This document shows, piece by piece, positions 32,850 through 42,357 of a DNA stretch of 64,000 nucleotides; positions within the stretch are counted from its first letter, which is position 1, and each line of letters starts with the position of its first letter. A program made the translations under genes and the position numbers. The DNA is from Acidaminobacter sp. JC074 (GTDB taxonomy: Bacteria; Bacillota; Clostridia; Peptostreptococcales; Acidaminobacteraceae). The DNA is taken from NCBI RefSeq assembly GCF_022496765.1, contig NZ_VANV01000008.1, positions 148,076 through 212,075 of the forward strand, read 5' to 3'. The notes beneath the pieces are model-generated. The model did not search any database and had not been told where the DNA came from. It was given only the letters and a program-made list of their open reading frames with translations.

Positions 32850-34788
32850 ATATATAGAAATAAAGAATTTTAGACAGTATAAAAATCTTAGGTTTGATTT
32901 CCCTAAACGTACAGAGAATGATCTTCATATTATAATTGGTCAGAATGGTATCGGTAAAACTAATATACTTAATGCGGTTACATGGTGTCTGTATGGGGAA
33001 GAACCTCATTTAGGTGATGATTCAAGAAGCCTTCCAAAATTTAATTTGGAAGCTCAAAAAGAAGCTAAGTTAAATGGTGAAAAAATTGTAAAAGTTGAAG
33101 TGAATATTGGTGCTGAAGCCAATGGGAATCCGGTCAAATTTTATAGGTCTGTTGAGTTTAACACAGATAGTGGCTTTGAGCTACAAGATGATTTTATCGT
33201 GAAAGTTTGCAACGAACATAAAGATACTGTTCCTTACGAAGGTGAAGAAGCTTCTTCGTTTGTTAATAGATTCATGCCAGAAAAGATTAGAGAGTATTTT
33301 TACTTTGATGGTGAGCAGTTACATAATTATTTTTTAGCGGATCAAAATACTAGAATTAAAGATTCAGTATATACAATATCACAAGTTGACATGCTTACGA
33401 GAATTAGCAATAGACTGGGTAATGTAATTAGTAAAAAAGAAAAATCTGCAGGTAAAATGTCACCTAACATCGAGAAAATCAACTCGGAGATCGATGACAA
33501 GTCGAACATGATAACTAAGGTAAAAAAAGATATTGGTGAGCTTGAGGGTCAAATACATCTTTCTAATGATATTATCGACAAGAATACACAGTTACTTAGA
33601 GGACAAGAAGATCTGGCGGATCTAGAAGAGAAGTTCCAAATGTATCAGGAGATAAAGACAGAACTCGAGAAAGAAAGAAATGACCTTTATTCTGAGTTAA
33701 AAAAGTTTATTGTCAATTATAAAGTAATTCTGTCGTTTTATCCTATTGCAAAAGAATCTTTAGATATCATAAGAGAAAAAGAGGAAAACAATTCTTTGCC
33801 TCCTAACATCGATATTAACTTGCTTAAAAGAATGCTTATTGATCATACGTGTTTTATTTGTGGCAACGATCTAAATGAAACTGCTGAAGAACGTATTGAT
33901 ACATTTATGTCACAACTTTCAGTATCTAGTGATGTCTCTCATACTCTAGTAAACATTAAAAGTGAGTTAGAGAGAGTTGTAGAAGATGCTAAACTATATC
34001 CTGAAAAGAAAGAAAAATTATTAGGTCAGATAAGAATGAATGAAGAGAGGCTTAGTGCTAATGATACTTTGCTTAGAGAAACGGATGATAAACTATCAAA
34101 GTTTACCAATAAAGAACAAGTTGCTAATTGGCATTTAGAAAGACAAAATCACATAGAACTTCTAAAATCAAATACTGAATCTTTAGGAGTTTATAAAGAT
34201 CGATTAAGCAACCATAACAATGATTTAGACAAACTGCAGAAAAATCTATCTAGTGCGATGGAAAAGCAAAAGGAATGTGCGGATTTATTGAATCTTATCA
34301 GGTTTTCTAAGAACGCTAAGACAATTGTTGAAGATATTGAAACTGAGATGATGAAAGATGTTAAGTCGAGGATGGAAAACAGAACGACTGATTTCTTCCA
34401 AGAACTTGTTTGGAAGAAAAACACTTATAAGAACATTGCGTTAAGTGATGATTATGTTTTAGATCTTTATCATGTGGATGGTTATCCATGTGTGGGTTCT
34501 TGTAGTGCTGCAGAAAGATCGCTACTAGCATTATCATTTACTTTAGCCTTACATGAGGTTTCAGGATTTAAGTCATTACTTTTCATAGATACGCCAGTTG
34601 CAAGAGTATCAGATGTTAACAGAGTTAACTTTGCAAATGTGTTAAGTGATATCAGCAAGAGTAAGCAAATCATTTTAACGTTCTCACCGGATGAATACTC
34701 TAAAGATATTAGAGAGATATTTAAGCCAGTAGCTTCTTCAAGCGTAATGTTAGAAACCGAAAATGAAAAATATACGACATATAGTTAG
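32839..34788 (+). CDS. DndD-like SMC/Rad50-type ATPase
   Basis: 649 aa. Walker A GQNGIGKT at about 34-41, the DndD hallmark YFYFDGEQL near 155, long coiled coils on both sides of a CxxC hook (CFICGN near 337), ABC signature CSAAERSLLALS near 555 and Walker B SLLFIDTP near 583. DndD is the ATPase of the dnd DNA phosphorothioation system and is thought to alter DNA structure during modification. In this operon dndA, dndB and dndC are absent and a radical SAM gene is present, so the reaction may differ. Start ATG 32839 with AAGGAGG. Confidence 0.8.
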   Translation: MRFKYIEIKNFRQYKNLRFDFPKRTENDLHIIIGQNGIGKTNILNAVTWCLYGEEPHLGDDSRSLPKFNLEAQKEAKLNGEKIVKVEVNIGAEANGNPVKFYRSVEFNTDSGFELQDDFIVKVCNEHKDTVPYEGEEASSFVNRFMPEKIREYFYFDGEQLHNYFLADQNTRIKDSVYTISQVDMLTRISNRLGNVISKKEKSAGKMSPNIEKINSEIDDKSNMITKVKKDIGELEGQIHLSNDIIDKNTQLLRGQEDLADLEEKFQMYQEIKTELEKERNDLYSELKKFIVNYKVILSFYPIAKESLDIIREKEENNSLPPNIDINLLKRMLIDHTCFICGNDLNETAEERIDTFMSQLSVSSDVSHTLVNIKSELERVVEDAKLYPEKKEKLLGQIRMNEERLSANDTLLRETDDKLSKFTNKEQVANWHLERQNHIELLKSNTESLGVYKDRLSNHNNDLDKLQKNLSSAMEKQKECADLLNLIRFSKNAKTIVEDIETEMMKDVKSRMENRTTDFFQELVWKKNTYKNIALSDDYVLDLYHVDGYPCVGSCSAAERSLLALSFTLALHEVSGFKSLLFIDTPVARVSDVNRVNFANVLSDISKSKQIILTFSPDEYSKDIREIFKPVASSSVMLETENEKYTTYS

Positions 34789-34800
34789 TGAGGTGAAATC

Positions 34801-35220
34801 TTGAAAAAAACAGATAGACTAAATATATCAAAAAAAACTAGGGAGATAATTGGAAAAATAGACAAAACAAACTTTCTTGAGTTGAGTCAAAACAATACTT
34901 CTAGAAGCATGTTGTTTAACTTCGCAATGGCTCTTGGCTTAGATACAATACCTACACCTATAAAAAACATTGAAGGATTAATGCTAGATGGATCCATAAG
35001 TAGCCAAACCAAAGCATTGATGTATGCTTATACAATATTTAGATCTAACGATAAACATGGTCTTCAAGAAGTAGGTGATAAATCATTTGTTTATAACGAA
35101 GTTCAAGAACTTGCAAATACAGGCTTTGAGGTCATAGAGGATTATATTGATAATAAGAATGAAGAAGAGTCGCTTTGGGAGCTAATAAGAGAATTAGATA
35201 GTCAGTTTTATGTTAAATAG
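34801..35220 (+). CDS. DndE-like protein
   Basis: 139 aa from TTG 34801 behind GAGGTG. The pattern is like DndE: a basic start (RLNISKKTREII), then a helix with NTSRSMLFNFAMALGLD, then IEGLMLDGS and a helical C-terminus. DndE binds nicked DNA and is always next to dndD. Order and spacing (12 bp after the DndD-like gene) support the call, though similarity is moderate. Last gene of the operon. Confidence 0.65.
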   Translation: MKKTDRLNISKKTREIIGKIDKTNFLELSQNNTSRSMLFNFAMALGLDTIPTPIKNIEGLMLDGSISSQTKALMYAYTIFRSNDKHGLQEVGDKSFVYNEVQELANTGFEVIEDYIDNKNEEESLWELIRELDSQFYVK

Positions 35221-35471
35221 TGTAATGATAAAGAGAAGCTATAATATCTTATTAATGTCAGATGGAGTTGTTAAGTTAAATATTGAAACAGAGATCTATT
35301 TCGATTAGTTGTTTGAAATTACTATTATGTGATAATTAATGATTAAATTAGTACTAGATATTTTGAGGATTCATCATATCACTTAGTATAATTTCAAGTT
35401 ATTATTACATTTGCTTCTATCGACAGATTATATATCAGTGGAAAACATATAGCAAAGAAGGGAGCTTAGGA
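35221..35471. other. Intergenic region between two defence-like operons
   Basis: 250 bp without an ORF. It presumably holds the end of the radical SAM operon and the promoter of the ABC-three-component-like operon; no strong terminator hairpin was found. Confidence 0.5.
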
Positions 35472-37097
35472 ATGATAATTGCACCGATTAGTGCTATTCC
35501 ATCTTGGGAGGGCTTTGAGTATCAACGGCATATTGCTTTATACATGACTTTAAATCAGATGTGTTATGAAATTGAAGCAGATAATGAATACGACATCAGT
35601 TTATATAAATTAGGTATTGAAGGGGAAGAAGATTTTTCGATAATAAAAGGCGATAAATATTTAAGTTTGCATCAGGTTAAGGAAGGTGCTGTTAATCTAA
35701 ATGATTCTGATAAGGCATGTTTTATATTATCGAAGTTACAGTATGGTGCTGATGAGGCTTTTTTTCATGTTAACACATCAATAGTGATAGCAAACGATTT
35801 TGTTTCTAAAACATTAGAGTATATTGATAAACTTTTACTAACATTTGGTAAAGAAGTAATAACAAAAGAGGAGTTCTCTAAAAAAATAAAGAAGTTAGAG
35901 GAATCTGAAGAGATAAAGTTAAATAAAAAAGACTTAAGATATAAACTTGAAGAGGATAAGTACATCTTAATAAGTAAAATCTCATTTAATACACCTAAAG
36001 GATCTGCTTATAAAATACTTGATCATGCGTGTACTTGCAATAAGGAAAGGGACGATGTTGTCAATGTCGTTGACGATACTTGCAATAAGGAAAGGGACGA
36101 TGTTGTCAATGCCGTTGACGATATTGTGAAAGAATTAAATTTATACAAAGATGAACTAAATGGTAAAACAGATTCTAACCTGTGGAAAGTATATAGTAGT
36201 AAATTTGATAAGCCGAAGGATGTTATTTTGGAATCATGTAAGCTTATTGATAGGATCCTAAAAAAACTTCATCCCGAGGGTGAGATATACTATGATGAGG
36301 AGTATTTTCAATTTGTTTATGATGCGATTGTTATACTTTCTCAAAATGTGATCAGTGAACACAACACAAAAAGCAAAAAAAATGCATGTAAAATAGGATT
36401 TGGGGATATTCTTGAAGTAATAAAAAAAGATCATAAGGCGGAAAGTAACACTACTGACTATATGTATTATGTTCTTCTTAAACTTATTAAGGAAACTTTT
36501 GCAAAATATCCTACAAGTATGAGAACAAAATGTTCTGAGGATAATTGTGATAATTGTGAGACCATAGATGAATGCAACTTATATCAACAAATGCAAGAAA
36601 TTATCAATAACAGGAGCTATGGTGAAAAAAAGGATTTTTTATACAAACTGTTGTTGAGAACCCCTAAGAATAATTTGCCTAGGGACGCTGTGGTGAATAA
36701 TTTGTTTATTGCATTGTTAAAGAATATCGATGGATTGAAATACTATGATTCTAATGTTATCTTAGCTAAAAAGAATGATTTGATTTATAGATTAACTCTA
36801 GATGAGAATGAGTATATAGAGGATTTTGAATTACAGTTAAAGAATGAGTTGGGTCTCAATGATGCAGATAAGCTCTTAATATACGAAAGTGATGTCTTAA
36901 TTACGGATAGACTCAATGAAGATGATTACACATATAATCAGATTAAATTCAATGCTATGGGTTCGAATGAGCTAAGTGAAATGAAGGATTTAACGTCGGA
37001 TTCGATAGATAGTCAAAAGAAGAACTATAATAAATCCAAAGTTATAAAACTTATAAGTAAAGATGTTGCAGAAAAGGAGTTAATTGATAATGAATAA
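35472..37097 (+). CDS. ABC-three-component-like effector with PD-(D/E)xK-type N-terminus
   Basis: 541 aa. The N-terminus WEGFEYQRHIALYMTLNQM ... GEEDFSII ... YLSLHQVKEG has the spacing of a PD-(D/E)xK nuclease of the Mrr/DUF4297 kind (Glu, then Asp, then QVK). A Cys cluster CSEDNCDNCETIDEC near 350 probably binds zinc. The C-terminal 150 residues resemble the domain found in effector components of ABC-three-component (ABC-3C) conflict systems. The following two genes, a middle component and an ABC ATPase, complete the trio. Near residues 188-217 a 15-residue unit is duplicated (see 36033-36122). Inferred role: DNA degradation when the ATPase senses invading DNA. Confidence 0.65.
   Translation: MIIAPISAIPSWEGFEYQRHIALYMTLNQMCYEIEADNEYDISLYKLGIEGEEDFSIIKGDKYLSLHQVKEGAVNLNDSDKACFILSKLQYGADEAFFHVNTSIVIANDFVSKTLEYIDKLLLTFGKEVITKEEFSKKIKKLEESEEIKLNKKDLRYKLEEDKYILISKISFNTPKGSAYKILDHACTCNKERDDVVNVVDDTCNKERDDVVNAVDDIVKELNLYKDELNGKTDSNLWKVYSSKFDKPKDVILESCKLIDRILKKLHPEGEIYYDEEYFQFVYDAIVILSQNVISEHNTKSKKNACKIGFGDILEVIKKDHKAESNTTDYMYYVLLKLIKETFAKYPTSMRTKCSEDNCDNCETIDECNLYQQMQEIINNRSYGEKKDFLYKLLLRTPKNNLPRDAVVNNLFIALLKNIDGLKYYDSNVILAKKNDLIYRLTLDENEYIEDFELQLKNELGLNDADKLLIYESDVLITDRLNEDDYTYNQIKFNAMGSNELSEMKDLTSDSIDSQKKNYNKSKVIKLISKDVAEKELIDNE
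36033..36122 (+). repeat. In-frame 45-bp tandem duplication inside the effector gene
   Basis: Two 45-bp copies with one mismatch, beginning ACTTGCAATAAGGAAAGG, encode TCNKERDDVVNVVDD twice in a row (Val to Ala in the second copy). The near identity points to a recent duplication that can expand or contract by slippage. Confidence 0.9.
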
Positions 37098-37896
37098 ATT
37101 GATTGAGAAAATATTCAATTCATATATGTATGAAGAGGTAAGTGATATTGGAAGAGCTTCTATTTCGTTTTATAAACATCAAAATCCAGAAATTGCAAAT
37201 TACTTTATAGTATATACCATAGATTGTCGTGGATTTGAAGATAATGAATTACAGGTTTTAAATGCATTGGAGCAACTAGAAAAAGATTATGCTACTAAAT
37301 CAGATGATTTAGATTATACATTGAAGCAGAGTTTAATTAATTCTTTTAGCAATATTCAAGAAGCAAGCCAGATTGATAAGAACACATCTGCTATTTATTT
37401 AATGCAATTCAATAATATAGATAAGCTTAGCAACTATAGAAATGCAGTGTACTCTATTGAAGAATCACCAAATTATTTTAAGAGATATGTTCTACCATAT
37501 ACAGAGAATCAAGTTGAGCAACTAAATATTGCATTAGACCAATACGGAGACAGATCGATACTTGATGCATTGTGTCAAATAGTAGATAGTCAAGAAAATT
37601 ACTTTAATCTAGTTAGAAGTAAATCTTTAGATAGTACATATGGTTTAGCAATTAGAATGTTTTCAAAGTTACCATTTTTGCAGTATAAGTTCAAAACGGA
37701 GTTAGCTCCAGATCCTATAGAAAAACAAGTTGAAAAAAAATTAGGTGATGAGATTCTGAAATATCATAAGATTCTTGACAAAAAAGAGTTGAGCATTGAT
37801 GAAATCCTCTTGTTGGAAGACGACTTTTCAATGGAAGATGAAACTGTAGATAAAGAACTTCAGAAAATGTTAAAGGGGGTAAAAAGTGAGTTATAA
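37090..37896 (+). CDS. ABC-three-component-like middle component
   Basis: 268 aa from ATG 37090, which overlaps the effector gene by 8 nt; AAAAGGAG is well placed for this start. A mostly helical protein without a recognised catalytic motif. Size, order and the overlap with the ATPase gene downstream (11 nt) fit the middle component (MC) that couples ATPase and effector in ABC-3C systems. Confidence 0.6.
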   Translation: MNKLIEKIFNSYMYEEVSDIGRASISFYKHQNPEIANYFIVYTIDCRGFEDNELQVLNALEQLEKDYATKSDDLDYTLKQSLINSFSNIQEASQIDKNTSAIYLMQFNNIDKLSNYRNAVYSIEESPNYFKRYVLPYTENQVEQLNIALDQYGDRSILDALCQIVDSQENYFNLVRSKSLDSTYGLAIRMFSKLPFLQYKFKTELAPDPIEKQVEKKLGDEILKYHKILDKKELSIDEILLLEDDFSMEDETVDKELQKMLKGVKSEL

Positions 37897-40294
37897 AATT
37901 GAAAGTTTAAAAGTGCGGAATTTTAAATGCTTTGATGAAAAAAAGTTCTATGAGTTTTATTTTAAACAAGATATTAATCCTGTTATACTCTCTGGACCTA
38001 ATGGATTTGGTAAAACGACATTTTTCGATGCTATAGAACTAATTTTTACTAAGAACATAACACGTCTTAACTCAGAAATAGAAGATGGTAGAACAAATCT
38101 TGGCAAAAACATATTGCTGAATACATCTTCAGAATGTGGCTATTTGGTATTAACTCTGATAGAGGAATCAAAAGATAGAGTAACAATTATCGCTGAAATC
38201 GATAATGGACTTACAAGATTAACAATTGATACTGCATTAAGATTTACATATATCGAAGGTACGATTGATATTAGTAATTTCAATGATTTTATCAGTTCAA
38301 GCTTGACGTGGAAGAAAGACATTTCTGAATTCGAATATCTGGACTATATTAAAGAACATTTCAACATCTATTATTATGTATCACAGGCCGAATCAGTACA
38401 TTTTTTGAAGAACAATATCTCCAATCGAAAAAATAGCTTGACGAAGCTTCTTCAAACAGACAAAGTAGATTCAAAAGTTGATTACCTAGATAAGAAGTTG
38501 ATTGGTGGTAGGTTGAGTAAAGAAGGAGTTCTAATTAATGACGAAATAAAGTCAACCAAAATTGAATTAGGAAAAAAGTTAAAAGATCTAAAAATCAAAA
38601 TTGAAAACACTAATGAAGGGTATAAAGAAGTTACATATAGAAAACTGCTCGAATATCCTGAAGGAAGTAATGTTAAAGATTGGGATGTAGAAATCGATGA
38701 AGAAAAGAGTTTAACAGATAAACAAATTGATGTGTTTATTGATGAAATCAATGCATTATATTATTTATATTCTGATATGAATGATTATAAAACTTGGAAG
38801 AAAAATAATGAAATCTCGAATCTTTCTAACAATAATGTTGCCATAGAGAACTACATAAAATATCATGATTATATTGTTGATGATGATATAGATGTTAAAA
38901 AGCTTGAGGACAGAATAGATGAGCTAAATTATAAGTTAGATGTATTTAAGTATAGTGATTTTTTTAGAACAGAGCTAGATGTCTCGAAGTTCAAAATTGG
39001 TGATTTAGTTAAGTTGCAAGAACTTAAAATAATACCAGCAGACACTGACATAAAGGATCTACATAATAAGGTTGAGGAAATAAAGACAGTCAATAATAAC
39101 ATAGGTGAAAATAGCAGAACAATTAATGAGATTATAGAAGCGAGAGAAAGGTTACACACAGTAGGGAAGAATAATCCCAACTCAGCTCATTGTCCTTATT
39201 GTAATAGTACTTTTGATAATCTTGAAATGCTAGAATCTGCATATAAATCATTGAGTACACAGTTGAAGAATTCCCAAGGTCGCCTTGCAACAAGATTAGC
39301 ACAAATGAAAAAAGATTTTTCAAATAGTGTTAATTTAATTATTGAATCAATTAGTAAAGTCTTAGGACAAAATTACGATGATGAAATTGAAAATGTCAGA
39401 ATCACCTCAAGTAATTATTCTCTGTTTTTGAGATCAGAAAAGAGTATGATGGATGTTGTGAAAATTCATGCAAATATGGGCGAAGTAGATTCTTGGGTAA
39501 CTCTTGATGAGAAGAGTAAGATTATTGAAATTAAGAGAATCATTGAAGATAAAATAACGGACTATAAAAACCTAGAATATTTAGCGAATAATGTGAAATA
39601 TAAATACGATGAGCTACATAAGAAAAATATTGAGTTATTATCTGTAGGCCAACCTAATTTAAATGATCATGAACAGATAAAGAATAAAATAGATTACATT
39701 ATTTTCAAGCATAATCTGAGTAAAAATGCAGATATTAATCAATGCAAAAATGAAATAAAGACATTAATTATTAAGCAGAAGAAACTTGAAAAAATACGAA
39801 AGAACTTTGATGTATTAAAAGGTGCGTATAAAGCTGAAATTAACAAGTACAAAAATTTAGTACTTAATAAGTTGAGAGTTCCGCTCTTAATATACACTGG
39901 AAAAATACTACAGGATTATCAAAATGGTCTTGGTGTGTTTATTAACGAAGACGAGATGCGATTTGTTTCTAATGGTGATGCTAAACATGATATCCTTAAT
40001 ACATTCAGTTCAGGGCAACTGTCAGGGTTTGTTCTATCATTCCTTTTTGCCATGAATAAAAGGTATATAACAGAAGCTACGGATGATATTGGTTTTATTT
40101 TGATTGATGATCCCGTACAAACAATGGATGACATCAATATAGCATCATTCATAGAAGTTTTGAGGAACGATTTTCCTGAAAAACAGATAATTTTGTCAAC
40201 TCATGAAACAGATAAAGAAAATTATATTTTGTATAAATTTTTGAAATATAATCTAAAAGGGCAGTCTTTTAACGTTAAGAATGAGATGTATTAA
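37886..40294 (+). CDS. Rad50/RecF-like ABC ATPase of an ABC-three-component-like system
   Basis: 802 aa from GTG 37886 behind AAAGGGGG. Walker A SGPNGFGKTT near 38-46, long coiled coil interrupted by a zinc-hook-like CPYC near 435-438, signature FSSGQLSGFVLSF near 710 and Walker B GFILIDDP near 737, then switch His in ILSTHETDKE. The architecture is that of SMC-type ATPases that survey DNA. As third gene of an overlapping trio it is the likely sensor of the system. Confidence 0.8.
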   Translation: MSYKIESLKVRNFKCFDEKKFYEFYFKQDINPVILSGPNGFGKTTFFDAIELIFTKNITRLNSEIEDGRTNLGKNILLNTSSECGYLVLTLIEESKDRVTIIAEIDNGLTRLTIDTALRFTYIEGTIDISNFNDFISSSLTWKKDISEFEYLDYIKEHFNIYYYVSQAESVHFLKNNISNRKNSLTKLLQTDKVDSKVDYLDKKLIGGRLSKEGVLINDEIKSTKIELGKKLKDLKIKIENTNEGYKEVTYRKLLEYPEGSNVKDWDVEIDEEKSLTDKQIDVFIDEINALYYLYSDMNDYKTWKKNNEISNLSNNNVAIENYIKYHDYIVDDDIDVKKLEDRIDELNYKLDVFKYSDFFRTELDVSKFKIGDLVKLQELKIIPADTDIKDLHNKVEEIKTVNNNIGENSRTINEIIEARERLHTVGKNNPNSAHCPYCNSTFDNLEMLESAYKSLSTQLKNSQGRLATRLAQMKKDFSNSVNLIIESISKVLGQNYDDEIENVRITSSNYSLFLRSEKSMMDVVKIHANMGEVDSWVTLDEKSKIIEIKRIIEDKITDYKNLEYLANNVKYKYDELHKKNIELLSVGQPNLNDHEQIKNKIDYIIFKHNLSKNADINQCKNEIKTLIIKQKKLEKIRKNFDVLKGAYKAEINKYKNLVLNKLRVPLLIYTGKILQDYQNGLGVFINEDEMRFVSNGDAKHDILNTFSSGQLSGFVLSFLFAMNKRYITEATDDIGFILIDDPVQTMDDINIASFIEVLRNDFPEKQIILSTHETDKENYILYKFLKYNLKGQSFNVKNEMY

Positions 40295-40528
40295 TGTCGA
40301 GTTAAATATTGATATTAATATAGTTTGGATGTGATATCTCTTTAAACTGTTGCTGAACTAGATTATGCAATAAAGATCTTTTATTGATTAAGCATAAGCA
40401 GAAAATGTTGTTTCATTTGATTTGAGGCAACTGAAGGAATACAAGAGTGTAATATTTTGTGTGAAAAGCACAAACCATTCGAAAGAACTAAACATGTAGG
40501 AAAACATATAAATACAAAAGCATCCGAT
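40295..40528. other. Intergenic region between convergent genes
   Basis: 230 bp with no ORF. CATCCGATTTAGACCGGATG at 40521-40540 (stem CATCCG / CGGATG) lies at the end of the sigma-54 activator gene and may serve as its terminator on the minus strand. Confidence 0.45.
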
Positions 40529-42169
40529 TTAGACCGGATGTTTCTTTGTATTAATTTCGTATTTCTTTAGTCTGTACTGTAACGATTGTCTTGATATGCC
40601 CAGTTGTGTTGCTGTGTTGGTAATGTGGTAGTTGTTTTCTTTAAGAAGCATAGTGATTAAGTTTTTTTCTAGGTTTTTATTGATGTCGCTTATAGAGTTT
40701 GTAGTGAGTGGTTTCGAGTCTTCTATTGGAGATTCAAGGTCACTCATTTTTTTATAGATATATGATGGTAACAAGTCTCTGGTTAACGTGTTTGTATCAA
40801 AGTCGGCTGATATAAACATGGCTTCTATCATATGTCTAAGTTCTCTTACGTTACCTGGAAAATCATAATTTTTAAGCAGTTCTAGAAATTCAGGTGATAT
40901 GTCATTGATATAGTAGCTGAATTTATGATTAAAGACTTCTTGGAAATGCTTTATCAGTAGTGGTATATCATTCTTTCTATCTTTAAGTGATGGAATTTCT
41001 ACAACAAAAGAAGAAAGTCTGTAGTATAGGTCATCCCTTAATTCATTATTTTCTATACATGCTAGTGGATCTTTGTTAGTGGAACTTATGATTCTACAGT
41101 TTATATCAATGGTTTGATTGGAACCTAACTTCCTGATGGTCTTTTCTTGTAACACTCTCAGAAGCTTTGCCTGCAGGATAATATTCATAGAGTTAATCTC
41201 ATCAAGAAATACAGTACCATTTTTAGCTTCTTCGAAAATACCAATGGAATCGACTGCACCTGTGTAAGCACCTTTTGTTGCACCAAAAAAGATAGATTCC
41301 ATAAGTGTTTCAGGAATAGCAGCACAGTTGATGGCGATGAAAGGTTCATTAGCTCTTTCGCTAGCTTGGTGAATAGCTTGTGCAAACAGTTCTTTACCAG
41401 TACCAGTTTCACCAAATAATAGGACATTTGAGTTATTCTTTGCTGCCTTCATTGCAATTTTCTTGGTAAATAAGAACTTGTCATTGTTACCGATGAGACT
41501 TTGGAACGAATCCGTTTGACTTGGGTGCTTCACAAAGTTTTGGAGTAAGTGCGACTGATGGGCAATATTTTCACTGATCACATCATAGTTCTGGTATATT
41601 GAGTAGACTGCTTCTAAATTTCCTTCATAAAAGAAAGGGTAGTTATCAGAGATGACACTGACTTGTTGTCCATTTGACATTTGATATTCCACCTTTTGAT
41701 TAGTCAAGGCTTTTTTTGTCTTAAATATGTAGTCGTGAGGTGCATTTGGACTTTGATTAGAGTAAAGTGAATTTCTTTCTATTAAATCATCTGGAGAATA
41801 GTCTGCAGCTTCTATGTCTAGTGCCGTCTTATTTACATACATAACAAGGTCTTCTTTATTGGTTACAAAAATACCTTGGTTGATGTTATTCATTATTTCT
41901 TCATAGAGCTTCAGCTTAATGTTTTGCTCTTTTTCTTGATCCCTTTGAAATAGAAAAGCGTCCATGTTTTCTACTTTAAAGGTCTTAATATTATATGATG
42001 TGTTTTTAACTGTAATTCTTGTTTCTGATTTTATTCTTTGTACTGAAGTGTTATGGACATACGCTAATAGCCCCTTATCTTCTTCTGCTATTAGATTGCT
42101 ATAGATAAACTCATCATTAAGGTAAACGATTATTGGTTCTGGAAAATGTTCGAATGCAAAGTGTTGCAT
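40529..42169 (-). CDS. Sigma-54-dependent transcriptional activator with PAS domain
   Basis: 546 aa from ATG 42169 behind GGAGG. A PAS sensor spans about 85-200. The AAA+ domain has Walker A GETGTGKE (253-260), the sigma-54 contact loop GAYTGA (300-305) and Walker B FLDEIN (321-326). A Fis-type HTH ends the protein (TNTATQLGISRQSLQYRL). It activates sigma-54 polymerase by ATP hydrolysis when its PAS domain meets a ligand. It diverges from a gene with a matching -24/-12 promoter and a pair of palindromes, so the YheO-like/NhaC/PatB operon is its target. Ligand unknown, perhaps an amino acid. Confidence 0.9.
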   Translation of the reverse strand: MQHFAFEHFPEPIIVYLNDEFIYSNLIAEEDKGLLAYVHNTSVQRIKSETRITVKNTSYNIKTFKVENMDAFLFQRDQEKEQNIKLKLYEEIMNNINQGIFVTNKEDLVMYVNKTALDIEAADYSPDDLIERNSLYSNQSPNAPHDYIFKTKKALTNQKVEYQMSNGQQVSVISDNYPFFYEGNLEAVYSIYQNYDVISENIAHQSHLLQNFVKHPSQTDSFQSLIGNNDKFLFTKKIAMKAAKNNSNVLLFGETGTGKELFAQAIHQASERANEPFIAINCAAIPETLMESIFFGATKGAYTGAVDSIGIFEEAKNGTVFLDEINSMNIILQAKLLRVLQEKTIRKLGSNQTIDINCRIISSTNKDPLACIENNELRDDLYYRLSSFVVEIPSLKDRKNDIPLLIKHFQEVFNHKFSYYINDISPEFLELLKNYDFPGNVRELRHMIEAMFISADFDTNTLTRDLLPSYIYKKMSDLESPIEDSKPLTTNSISDINKNLEKNLITMLLKENNYHITNTATQLGISRQSLQYRLKKYEINTKKHPV

Positions 42170-42215
42170 GTTAATTCCTCCTCTGTATCTTTCTATATTA
42201 CATATTATCATATAT

Positions 42216-42253
42216 AGCAAAATATTTTTGCTTTTTCGCAAAAATATTTTGCT
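42216..42253. promoter_or_regulatory. Upstream activator binding sites, inverted pair
   Basis: AGCAAAATATTTTTGC (42216-42231) and its exact reverse complement GCAAAAATATTTTGCT (42238-42253) are separated by 6 bp. Each half is itself near-palindromic. They lie 60-100 bp before the -24 box, the usual place for enhancer sites of sigma-54 activators, and just upstream of the activator's own gene. Confidence 0.75.
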
Positions 42254-42312
42254 TTTTTATTATAAGAATTGATTATAATAATAATTTTTTCTTAAAATAG
42301 CTTATTTTTTTG

Positions 42313-42330
42313 TTGGCACGGTCTTTGCAT
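42313..42330 (+). promoter_or_regulatory. Sigma-54 (-24/-12) promoter
   Basis: TTGGCACGGTCTTTGCAT matches TGGCAC-N5-TTGCA, with GG and GC 12 bp apart. It lies 28 bp before the YheO-like regulator gene. Confidence 0.88.
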
Positions 42331-42357
42331 AATATAAATCATGTAGGAGGCGAAGGT

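Noticed and set aside
40295..40528. Possible small gene or CRISPR-like repeats after the ABC ATPase gene
   Set aside because: No repeated spacer pattern and no ORF with a ribosome binding site; only the terminator-like stem is left.
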